A stretch of DNA of 9,013 bases from Clostridia bacterium (lineage in GTDB: Bacteria; Bacillota_A; Clostridia; Christensenellales; Aristaeellaceae). The stretch is from the NCBI GenBank assembly GCA_017509065.1, contig JAFWQM010000005.1, positions 1 through 9,013 on the forward strand. Reading direction: 5' to 3'. The translations under genes were made by a program, and so were the position numbers. This document shows positions 1-5,444 of the stretch, in pieces; the first letter of the stretch is position 1, and every line of letters begins with the position of its first letter. The notes beneath the pieces were generated by a model. It worked only from the letters and a program-made list of their open reading frames with translations, did not search any database and was not told where the DNA came from.

Positions 1-60
1 CGCCCGGCCTCCGCTAAAAACAATCCACCGGATTGTTTTTCGAGCGCTTCGGCCCCAGTA
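1..60. repeat. Dispersed hairpin repeat, copy 1 (cut by the window edge)
   Basis: An 11-bp perfect stem (16-26 with 30-40, loop ACC) is enclosed by the blocks GCCCGGCCTCCGCT (2-15) and CGCTTCGGCCCC (45-56). Read on the minus strand these blocks are GGGGCCGAAGCG and AGCGGAGGCCGGGC, and both recur exactly at 2041-2052 and 2083-2096 around a stem of different sequence. CGCT (12-15) can also pair with AGCG (43-46), extending the hairpin. It could act as a terminator for a gene left of the window, since T-runs end the apical stem, but the recurrence of the flanks argues for a dispersed repeat. The rest of 61-207 holds only a small hairpin (72-78 with 85-91) and AT-rich DNA; no gene is seen there. 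Confidence 0.75.
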
Positions 61-207
61 TTCCTGCGGTTTCGTTCCTTGTCTGGAACGATTTCTCATC
101 CCGCATCTGAATTCACGATTCAATTGGGCGAGCAATAATATCACAATAAGCAATTGCCCTGTTATTACTATATTTCCTCATGTCCGAAAAAAATTTTCTG
201 AAAGCCC

Positions 208-236
208 TTGACTTTAATGCTTTTATGCGTTATGCT
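208..236 (+). promoter_or_regulatory. Vegetative promoter of the symporter gene
   Basis: TTGACT (208-213) is followed after exactly 17 bases by TATGCT (231-236), giving a near-consensus -35 and a 4/6 match to the -10 box. Transcription would begin near 243, leaving a leader of about 70 nt. That leader contains small competing hairpins (257-262 with 280-285, and CCGA/TCGG at 267-276) just ahead of the ribosome binding site; whether they regulate anything is unknown. Confidence 0.65.
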
Positions 237-310
237 TTAAAGCGTTAAAGAAATGATTCGGTGAATCCGATTTCGGCAAACCGAACCGGTTGAAAGGATG
301 GAGAAAACAA

Positions 311-1867
311 ATGCTGATCAAAGCGCTGCTGCTGATTGTCTTTTTCGGGGTCATGGTGGGTATCGGCCTGTATTGCCGCAAGCACGCCACCAACGTGGAC
401 GGGTTCGTGCTGGGCGGCCGGAACGTGGGTCCCTGGCTGACCGCCTTTGCTTACGGCACCTCTTATTTTTCCGCTGTTATTTTTGTCGGTTACGCGGGCC
501 AGTTCGGCTGGAAGTACGGCATTGCCGCCACCTGGGTGGGAATCGGCAACGCGCTGATCGGGTCGCTCATGGCCTGGGGTGTGCTTGGACGCCGCACCCG
601 CATTATGACCCAGCATTTAAAGAGCGCTACCATGCCCGAATTTTTCGGCAAGCGCTTCGACAGCAAGAGCCTGAAAATCTCGGCCTCCGCGATCATCTTT
701 ATTTTCCTGATTCCCTATACCGCCAGCCTGTATAACGGCCTGAGCCGCCTGTTCGGGATGGCCTTCAACATCGACTATTCCGTGTGCGTCATCGTGATGG
801 CCATTCTCACCGGTATTTACGTCATCGCCGGCGGCTACATGGCCACCGCCATCAACGACTTCATTCAGGGCATCATCATGGTGTTCGGTATCGTCGCGGT
901 CATCGCCGCTGTGCTGAACAGCAAGGGCGGCTTCCTGGAAGCGCTGAACGGCTTGGCCCAGGTCAAGGATGAAGCGGTTTCCGCCTCCCCCGGTGTGTTC
1001 AACTCCTTCTTCGGCCCCGACCCGCTGAACCTGCTGGGTGTGGTCATCCTGACCTCCCTTGGCACCTGGGGTCTGCCGCAGATGGTGCAAAAATTCTACG
1101 CCATCAAGAGCGAGGGCGCCATCAACAAGGGCATGATCATTTCCACCGTATTCGCCTTCATCGTGGCGGGCGGCTGCTACTTCCTGGGCGGCTTCGGCCG
1201 GCTGTTCTCCGAAACCATCGGCGTGACGGAAGCCGGAACCCCTGTTGGCGGCTTCGACGCCATCGTGCCTGGCATGCTCTCCGGGTTGCCTGACCTGCTG
1301 ATCGCCGTGGTGGTCATCCTTGTTCTGTCCGCCTCCATGAGCACGCTGTCTTCCCTGGTGCTGGCTTCCTCCTCCACGCTGACGCTCGACTTCCTCAAGG
1401 GCAACATCATCAAGGACATGGATGAAAAGAAACAGGTCAAATGGATGCGCGGCCTAATCGTGGGCTTCATCGCCATCTCTGTGGTCATCGCCATCATACA
1501 GTATAAATCCAACGTGACCTTCATCGCCCAGCTCATGGGCGTCAGCTGGGGCGCGCTAGCCGGCGCTTTCCTGGCCCCCTTCCTCTACGGCCTCTACTGG
1601 AAGCGCACCACCAAAATCGCCTGCTGGGTCAGCTTCGTGTTTTCCACCGTGGTCATGATCGCCAATATGCTCATCCGGCCCAGCTTCCCGCCCATCCTCC
1701 AGTCCCCCATCAACGCCGGCGCGTTCTGCATGCTGGCCGGGCTGGTCATTGTGCCGGTCGTCAGCTTCATCACCCCGAAGCCCGACAAGAAGCTGGTGGA
1801 AGACGCCTTCTCCTGCTACAATGTGAAGGTCACTGTGCGCCAGACCGAAGCACTGGGCGATGAGTAA
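311..1867 (+). CDS. Sodium:solute symporter (SSS/SLC5 family), substrate unknown
   Basis: A 518-residue integral membrane protein that should couple uptake of a small solute to inward sodium flow across the cytoplasmic membrane. The N-terminal part (about residues 20-55) has the family pattern with FVLGGRNVGPWLTAFAYGTS, resembling the PutP/PanF-type first core helix, and hydrophobic helices continue along the whole length, consistent with the roughly 13-helix LeuT-like fold. The MSTLSS stretch around Ser344-Thr345 matches the place where PutP Ser340/Thr341 bind sodium, so a sodium-coupled mechanism is likely. The ATG at 311 is chosen because GGAG (300-303) lies 7 nt upstream; an in-frame TTG at 290 has no ribosome binding site. 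The gene appears monocistronic and ends against the convergent repeat region. Neighbours give no hint of the substrate: proline, pantothenate, sugar or organic acid transport are all possible. Family assignment is secure, substrate is not. Confidence 0.9.
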   Translation: MLIKALLLIVFFGVMVGIGLYCRKHATNVDGFVLGGRNVGPWLTAFAYGTSYFSAVIFVGYAGQFGWKYGIAATWVGIGNALIGSLMAWGVLGRRTRIMTQHLKSATMPEFFGKRFDSKSLKISASAIIFIFLIPYTASLYNGLSRLFGMAFNIDYSVCVIVMAILTGIYVIAGGYMATAINDFIQGIIMVFGIVAVIAAVLNSKGGFLEALNGLAQVKDEAVSASPGVFNSFFGPDPLNLLGVVILTSLGTWGLPQMVQKFYAIKSEGAINKGMIISTVFAFIVAGGCYFLGGFGRLFSETIGVTEAGTPVGGFDAIVPGMLSGLPDLLIAVVVILVLSASMSTLSSLVLASSSTLTLDFLKGNIIKDMDEKKQVKWMRGLIVGFIAISVVIAIIQYKSNVTFIAQLMGVSWGALAGAFLAPFLYGLYWKRTTKIACWVSFVFSTVVMIANMLIRPSFPPILQSPINAGAFCMLAGLVIVPVVSFITPKPDKKLVEDAFSCYNVKVTVRQTEALGDE

Positions 1868-1882
1868 TCCAGATTCAGATAT

Positions 1883-2132
1883 TTCTGGGGGAACCGCTCT
1901 TTGGAGCCCAAAGAGCGGTTCCCCCAGCCCCCCTCCGAGAAAGGCTGTAGAGAGATAAAGACTTTTGCTGTAAGAAACAACCAACTGTGTTTTTTCCCTT
2001 TATGGTTTTCTTGAAAGGGGGGCTGGGGGAAAACTTCTTTGGGGCCGAAGCGTCCGCAAAATATGCCTTTTGGCATATTTTCAGCGGAGGCCGGGCCGGA
2101 AGGCCCCGGACAGCAAAGAATGTTTTCCCCCG
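1883..2132. repeat. Composite palindromic repeat element, possibly MITE-like
   Basis: This block fills most of the 332-nt gap between two convergent genes. Part one is a 20-bp perfect hairpin (1885-1904 with 1908-1927, 3-nt loop), whose sequence and tail CCTCCGAGAAA recur at 2619-2675. Part two (2023-2131) is closed by a 17-bp stem with one bulged T (2025-2041 with 2114-2131) around two further hairpins: 2053-2067 with 2072-2088, and 2091-2097 with 2102-2109. The first inner hairpin carries the flanks shared with the repeat at 1-60. A 16-bp inverted repeat (1919-1934 with 2016-2031) links the two parts and competes with the first hairpin. The ends are roughly inverted (TTCTGGGGGAA against CGGGGGAAAAC on the opposite strand), and GATAT occurs at both borders (1878-1882 and 2133-2137), which may be a target duplication. 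No coding frame is supported. Confidence 0.7.
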
Positions 2133-2156
2133 GATATGTGAATTCCCGTGAATAGC

Positions 2157-2189
2157 AGACAGCCGACGGATAAACGCCGTCGGCTGTCT
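2157..2189. terminator. 13-bp hairpin, possible bidirectional terminator
   Basis: AGACAGCCGACGG (2157-2169) and CCGTCGGCTGTCT (2177-2189) pair perfectly around a 7-nt loop. The hairpin begins 11 nt beyond the stop codon of the riboflavin kinase and lies downstream of the symporter gene, so it is placed to end both transcripts. There is no strong U-tract on either side (CTCTTTG on the plus strand, GCTATTC on the minus), so intrinsic termination is plausible but not certain. Confidence 0.5.
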
Positions 2190-2199
2190 CTTTGCGTGA

Positions 2200-2595
2200 T
2201 TACAGGTTTTTCAACCGCTTTCTTGCTTCCTGCGCGTCTTTTTCCACCTGCGCCTTCACTTCCTCCAGCGAAGCCATTTTGACGGTGGGCCGGAGAAAAT
2301 GATACAGCGAAACGGTAATCCGTTTTCCGTACAGATTCCCGTCGAAGTCCAGAAGCATCGTTTCCACGGTAGGCCGCGGGTCGCTGTCCACCGAGGGGCG
2401 CAGGCCCACGTTCGTGACGCCGAGATACGTTTTCCTCTCTGGCCCGTCCTCCACCGTTACTGCCGCGGTATACACCCCGAACGGCGGATGCTCCTCTCCC
2501 GGTGGGCAGGGCAGGTTCGCCGTGGGCATTCCCACGGTATGGCCCTTGCTCTGCCCATGGGCCACGATTCCCGAAAACTGATAGAGCGGCTGCAT
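2200..2595 (-). CDS. Stand-alone riboflavin kinase (flavokinase domain only)
   Basis: A 131-residue cytoplasmic enzyme expected to phosphorylate riboflavin with ATP to give FMN. It matches the C-terminal kinase half of bifunctional RibF: FSGIVAHG at 7-14, the PTAN motif at 24-27 (Thr25/Asn27, nucleotide-magnesium binding), GVYTAAV at 40-46, GVTNVGLRPS at 59-68, the catalytic glutamate in TVET (Glu78), then DFDGNLYGK (83-91) and the usual charged C-terminal helix. Bifunctional RibF is about 300 residues; here the FAD synthetase (nucleotidyltransferase) half is absent, and the 152 nt upstream are noncoding repeat DNA, so this is not a frameshifted RibF. AAGGA lies 9 nt before the ATG. It follows ribU on the same strand with no obvious promoter between them, so it is probably controlled by the FMN riboswitch. 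Monofunctional flavokinases are known (RibR of Bacillus subtilis, eukaryotic RFK). A separate bifunctional RibF or FAD synthetase is expected elsewhere in the genome. Confidence 0.88.
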   Translation of the reverse strand: MQPLYQFSGIVAHGQSKGHTVGMPTANLPCPPGEEHPPFGVYTAAVTVEDGPERKTYLGVTNVGLRPSVDSDPRPTVETMLLDFDGNLYGKRITVSLYHFLRPTVKMASLEEVKAQVEKDAQEARKRLKNL

Positions 2596-2616
2596 AGTTC
2601 ACTGTCCTTATGTTTT

Positions 2617-2737
2617 TTCTTGGGGAACCGTTCTTTGGAATTCAAAGAGCGGTTCCCCAAGACCCCTTCCGAGAAAAGCGAATTTATTAAATCATTTTTA
2701 GATATCTGCGCTTCTTCGGAAATGGTTTCCCCCAGAA
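2617..2737. repeat. 121-bp palindromic repeat between ribU and riboflavin kinase
   Basis: A 19-bp stem (2619-2637 with 2643-2661, one G-T pair, 5-nt loop) is followed by ACCCCTTCCGAGAAAA, and both match the hairpin and tail at 1885-1944. A second arm pair (TTCCGA..AAAGCG near 2668-2680 with CGCTTCTTCGGAA at 2709-2721) lies inside, and the ends are inverted: TTCTTGGGGAACC (2617-2629) against GGTTTCCCCCAGAA (2724-2737). It has no coding capacity. It occupies almost the whole intercistronic gap and would be transcribed in the ribU mRNA, where it could affect RNA stability or expression of the downstream kinase. No target duplication is visible at its borders. Confidence 0.7.
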
Positions 2738-2747
2738 TAATCCTTCG

Positions 2748-3347
2748 TTACTTAATCTTCGCGTGCAGGATAGGTGAAAGCGGCTTGTAGATCAGTCCGG
2801 TCACGATGCTGAGCACCACGCCTTTGAGCAGGTTGAAGGGGCCGGTGATGAGCAGTAGCAGCTTCCATTCACTATCCACGCCGCCCACGTTGGCGAATTT
2901 CAGGATAGCATCCATGTCCATATGGTACGCGCCCATATAGAAGGGCAGCATAATATATTTGTTCGCCAGCACGCCGATCACCACCATGCACAGCGTCCCG
3001 ACTGCCATACCGATGATGGCGTTTTTCCGGGTCTTATTGCGGTGGTAGATCACGGCGGCGGGAAGGACGAAAGCCGCACCCATCAGGAAGTCGGCCAGCT
3101 CGCCGACGCCCGCGCTGGAGGAGTGCAGCAGGCCGATCAGGCTTTTAAGCGCCAGGATGATGACGCCTGCCAGCGGACCCATGGAGAATGCCCCCAGCAG
3201 CACCGGGATATTGCTCAGGTCCAGCTTGTAGAACGCTACCACTGGGATCTCGATCAGGAACAGGATGGACGCCACGGCGGTCAGGATCGCCATGCGGGTC
3301 AGGTACGGGGTGGAGAAGATGTTTGCTTTCTTTGCGGTTCCGGACAT
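2748..3347 (-). CDS. ribU: RibU, riboflavin-binding S component of an ECF transporter
   Basis: A 199-residue membrane protein of the RibU family, which captures riboflavin at the outer face and works with the shared EcfA/EcfA'/EcfT energising module (not encoded in this window). After a short polar N-terminus (about 1-18) come hydrophobic helices at roughly 19-40, 46-75, 84-101, 109-127 and 163-187. Family hallmarks are KLDLSNIPVLLGAFSMGPLA (41-60), GVGELADFLMGA (80-91), NKYIMLPFY (129-137) and GPFNLLKG (169-176); the asparagine/lysine positions correspond to the flavin-binding loops of characterised RibU proteins. The ATG at 3347 is chosen over an upstream in-frame TTG (3365) because AAGGAGGT (3354-3361) lies 6 nt before it. 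An FMN riboswitch precedes the gene, independently supporting riboflavin as the substrate. The riboflavin kinase follows on the same strand, forming an uptake-and-trap pair. Confidence 0.95.
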   Translation of the reverse strand: MSGTAKKANIFSTPYLTRMAILTAVASILFLIEIPVVAFYKLDLSNIPVLLGAFSMGPLAGVIILALKSLIGLLHSSSAGVGELADFLMGAAFVLPAAVIYHRNKTRKNAIIGMAVGTLCMVVIGVLANKYIMLPFYMGAYHMDMDAILKFANVGGVDSEWKLLLLITGPFNLLKGVVLSIVTGLIYKPLSPILHAKIK

Positions 3348-3354
3348 AAAAATA

Positions 3355-3435
3355 CCTCCTTGCAATCGGCACGCCCCCTTTAAGCATCTTCGCTCTCAGG
3401 GACGGAAGCGCCGATCAGGAGGGCGCTGTTTTCCG
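3355..3435 (-). promoter_or_regulatory. Translational expression platform of the FMN riboswitch
   Basis: On the minus strand two mutually exclusive folds can be drawn. In the sequestered fold, CCTCCT (3422-3417) pairs with the Shine-Dalgarno AGGAGG (3360-3355), and ATCGGC (3415-3410) pairs with GCCGAT (3370-3365): two perfect 6-bp helices separated by a 1x4 internal loop. In the open fold, CGGAA (3435-3431) and GCGCC (3426-3422) pair with TTCCG (3407-3403) and GGCGC (3412-3408), with an AACA bulge, which removes bases needed by the first fold. No U-rich terminator is visible, so control of ribU looks translational. Which fold FMN favours is inferred from the usual off-switch behaviour. Confidence 0.65.
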
Positions 3436-3436
3436 T

Positions 3437-3555
3437 TTCTTCTCTCATCCAGACTGTACTGTCGGCATCGGAATTTCACCGAATCGGCTGAACGGATTTC
3501 CGTCCAGTTCGCGGGCTGTCACCGCCGGTAGGGAATTTCACCCAACCCCGAAGAA
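3437..3555 (-). promoter_or_regulatory. FMN riboswitch (RFN element)
   Basis: Read on the minus strand, the conserved RFN blocks occur in order: TTCTTCGGGG at the start, GGGTGAAATTCCC, TACCGGCGGT, AGCCCGCGA, then CGGTGAAATTCCGATGCCGA, ACAGT, and AGTCTGGATGAGAGAAGAA at the end. The first and last blocks form the closing stem (TTCTTC at 3555-3550 with GAAGAA at 3442-3437). This is the aptamer that binds FMN and usually shuts down riboflavin synthesis or uptake genes. It sits between a consensus promoter and ribU, with the expression platform immediately downstream. Confidence 0.97.
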
Positions 3556-3586
3556 GCTTCAAGTGGCTTGTGCAGTTTTCGAGATT

Positions 3587-3615
3587 ATTATAGCGCGTGA
3601 ACCGCACCGCGTCAA
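3587..3615 (-). promoter_or_regulatory. Promoter of the ribU - riboflavin kinase operon
   Basis: On the minus strand TTGACG (3615-3610) and a perfect TATAAT (3592-3587) are separated by 17 bases, an almost ideal vegetative promoter. Transcription would begin near 3580, about 25 nt before the riboswitch aptamer, so control is exerted after initiation by the riboswitch. Confidence 0.88.
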
Positions 3616-3646
3616 GGGCAAAACCGGATAAAAACAAAATTGTCGC

Positions 3647-3675
3647 TTGCATTTGCGGCTTTCTTCCTGTATCAT
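3647..3675 (+). promoter_or_regulatory. Likely promoter of the M18 aminopeptidase gene
   Basis: TTGCAT (3647-3652) and TATCAT (3670-3675) are separated by 17 bases. The -10 matches at 5 of 6 positions, the -35 at only 3 of 6. It would start transcription near 3682, about 30 nt before the start codon, back to back with the ribU promoter. No operator-like repeat is evident between the two. Confidence 0.5.
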
Positions 3676-3713
3676 ACAAGACGAAAAATAATCAACAGGG
3701 GGATCATTCATCC

Positions 3714-5039
3714 ATGAAACCGGAAGAAAAAACGAACGATGTTTTACTGGCTGAGAAGCTGATCGCTTTTATCCATTCCAGCCCCACCAGCTTCCACGCC
3801 ATCGAAACCATCGAAAAGGAGCTGGAAGGTTTTACTGCCTTATCCGAGCGGGAAGCCTGGCATTTGCAGCCCGGCGGGAAGTATTACGTAACCCGCAACC
3901 GCAGCAGCGTCATCGCCTTTACCCTGCCGGAGGGCCCCTTCCGGGCGTTCCAGCTCATCGCCAGCCATTCGGACTCTCCAACCTTCAAGATCAAGGAAAA
4001 CGCGGAAGTCGTGGTGAAAGACAAGTATGTTCAATTGGATACCGAACGCTACGGCGGCATGATCATGTCCAGTTGGTTTGACCGGCCCCTGTCCGTCGCC
4101 GGGCGGGTGATCGTCAAGGACGAAGCGGGCGTTCATACCCTACTTGTAAACCTGGACAGAGACATGACCATCATCCCCAACGTGGCGATCCACATGAACC
4201 GGGAGGTCAACAACGGCTACAAGTACAACGCCGCTGTGGACACCTTCCCACTCTGGGGCAGCCAGGAGGCAAAGAACACCTTCAAGGCTGAAATCGCCAA
4301 AGCTGCGGGCGTGGAGGAAAAGGATGTGCTGGGCGCTGACCTGTTCTTGTACAACCGCGTACCGGGAACAATTTGGGGCGTGAAGGACGAATACCTGTCC
4401 GCGCCGCGCCTGGACGACCTGGAATGCGCCTTCACGTCACTGGAGGCGTTCAAAGCGGCAAAACCGGGTAATCATGTGAATGTCTGCTGCGTGTTCGACA
4501 ACGAGGAGGTGGGCAGCACCACCAAGCAGGGGGCGCATTCCACGTTCCTCAGCGACACGCTTCGCCGCATCGTCATGTCCCTGGGCGGCAGCGAGGAAGA
4601 TTATTACGCTGCCCTGGCCGGCAGCTTCATGCTCTCCGCCGACAACGCCCACGCCATGCACCCCAACCACCCGGAGTATTCGGACAGCCAGAACATGACC
4701 TTCATGAACCGGGGCATCGTGGTGAAGTTCAACGCCAACCAGAAGTACACCACCGATGCGGTAAGCGAGGCCGTGTTCCATGCCATCTGCGAAAAGGCGG
4801 GCGTGCCCGTGCAGCATTACGCCAACCGCTCCGACCTTGCGGGCGGCGGCACTTTAGGCAATATTTCCGGCTCCCACGTGTCCATCAATACGCTCGACAT
4901 CGGCCTGGCCCAGCTTGCCATGCACAGCTGCTATGAAACCGCCGGGGTCAAAGATGTGGATTACATGATCCGCGGGATGCGGGCGTTCTACGAAACGGAG
5001 ATCGACTGCGCGAAGGACGGAAGCTATCAGCTGGGATAA
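3714..5039 (+). CDS. apeB: M18 family metallo-aminopeptidase
   Basis: A 441-residue cytoplasmic dinuclear-zinc peptidase of family M18, which removes N-terminal residues (often acidic or neutral ones) from peptides and normally assembles as a large dodecamer. All expected metal and catalytic motifs are present: SHSDSP with His85 and Asp87, RLDDL with the bridging Asp234, FDNEEVGS with the Glu264/Glu265 catalytic-base and ligand pair, SADNAHAMHPN with Asp310, and GGTLGNISGSH ending in the last ligand His388. Length is normal for bacterial members (about 430). The ATG at 3714 is chosen because the family N-terminus begins here and a GGGGGA stretch lies about 10 nt upstream; the frame stays open further upstream through the promoter, which is not credible as protein. 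It is monocistronic and divergent from ribU. Exact peptide preference cannot be read from the sequence. Confidence 0.94.
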   Translation: MKPEEKTNDVLLAEKLIAFIHSSPTSFHAIETIEKELEGFTALSEREAWHLQPGGKYYVTRNRSSVIAFTLPEGPFRAFQLIASHSDSPTFKIKENAEVVVKDKYVQLDTERYGGMIMSSWFDRPLSVAGRVIVKDEAGVHTLLVNLDRDMTIIPNVAIHMNREVNNGYKYNAAVDTFPLWGSQEAKNTFKAEIAKAAGVEEKDVLGADLFLYNRVPGTIWGVKDEYLSAPRLDDLECAFTSLEAFKAAKPGNHVNVCCVFDNEEVGSTTKQGAHSTFLSDTLRRIVMSLGGSEEDYYAALAGSFMLSADNAHAMHPNHPEYSDSQNMTFMNRGIVVKFNANQKYTTDAVSEAVFHAICEKAGVPVQHYANRSDLAGGGTLGNISGSHVSINTLDIGLAQLAMHSCYETAGVKDVDYMIRGMRAFYETEIDCAKDGSYQLG

Positions 5040-5115
5040 TACACAAGATTGATGCTGTTGTCAGCGATTTACGAGGACGGAGCAGGGGGCCTCTTCGGCC
5101 CCCTAAACCCCTGAA

Positions 5116-5136
5116 CCAAAGGACTTCGTCCTCTGG
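5116..5136 (+). repeat. CCAAAGGACTTCG hairpin, copy 1
   Basis: A 9-bp stem with one mismatch and a TTC loop. The same 21-base unit occurs in opposite orientation at 5424-5444, differing at two positions, so the pair forms an inverted repeat about 290 bp apart. Confidence 0.6.
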
Positions 5137-5273
5137 ACACCGTTAGCGGATGCTGCTTGTCAGGATATACCAGCTTTGTCTCCGCTGATACTGTAGAGTA
5201 AAAAACAAGCTCGCGACATCACGCTTTCGGCCCGGCGGCTGAAAGCCGCCATCCCGGACGCATAGCGTCCGGG

Positions 5274-5333
5274 GAAACCCCTGAAAAGCCCCAGGGGAAA
5301 GCGAGCTTTCACCTGGGGCTTTTCAGGGGTTTC
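5274..5333. repeat. 60-nt near-perfect palindrome (22-bp stem)
   Basis: The arms 5274-5295 and 5312-5333 are exact reverse complements over 22 bp; inside, after one mismatch, GAAAG (5297-5301) pairs with CTTTC (5306-5310), so almost the whole 60 nt folds on one axis centred near 5303.5. As RNA it would be a very stable hairpin in either direction. It is followed by TTTCTTC on the plus strand, a weak U-tract, so it may terminate the aminopeptidase transcript, but it is longer than typical intrinsic terminators and its AAACCCCTGAA end is repeated at 5105-5115. Confidence 0.7.
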
Positions 5334-5423
5334 TTCGGCCAGAAGCCACTAACTTCCGAATCCCTGAATCAACTGGCGAACACTGTCGGTTTTATCCAAC
5401 GGCGCAATTTCGCCTATTGGATT

Positions 5424-5444
5424 CCAAAGGGCGAAGTCCTTTGG
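5424..5444 (-). repeat. CCAAAGGACTTCG hairpin, copy 2 (inverted)
   Basis: CCAAAGG (5424-5430) pairs with CCTTTGG (5438-5444). On the minus strand it reads as the unit at 5116-5136 with two changes; one of them turns that copy's A-C mismatch into a proper pair. Confidence 0.6.

Noticed and set aside
290..310. TTG at 290 as symporter start
   Set aside because: It has no upstream ribosome binding site, whereas the ATG at 311 has GGAG at 7 nt spacing and begins the hydrophobic N-terminal helix.
617..1090. Minus-strand open frame of 157 codons
   Set aside because: Lies wholly within the symporter gene and has the His/Gly/Asp-rich composition of a shadow frame.
1885..1927. 20-bp hairpin as a classical intrinsic terminator of the symporter gene
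   Set aside because: It is followed by a C-rich, not U-rich, tail and is homologous to a hairpin located inside an operon, so it is better explained as a dispersed repeat.
2023..2133. Cloverleaf-like fold as a tRNA
   Set aside because: No T-loop consensus, no anticodon arm of proper size, and a 17-bp closing stem instead of 7 bp.
3597..3713. Upstream extension of the M18 aminopeptidase frame by 39 codons
   Set aside because: It overlaps the promoter regions of both divergent genes, and the family N-terminus begins at 3714.
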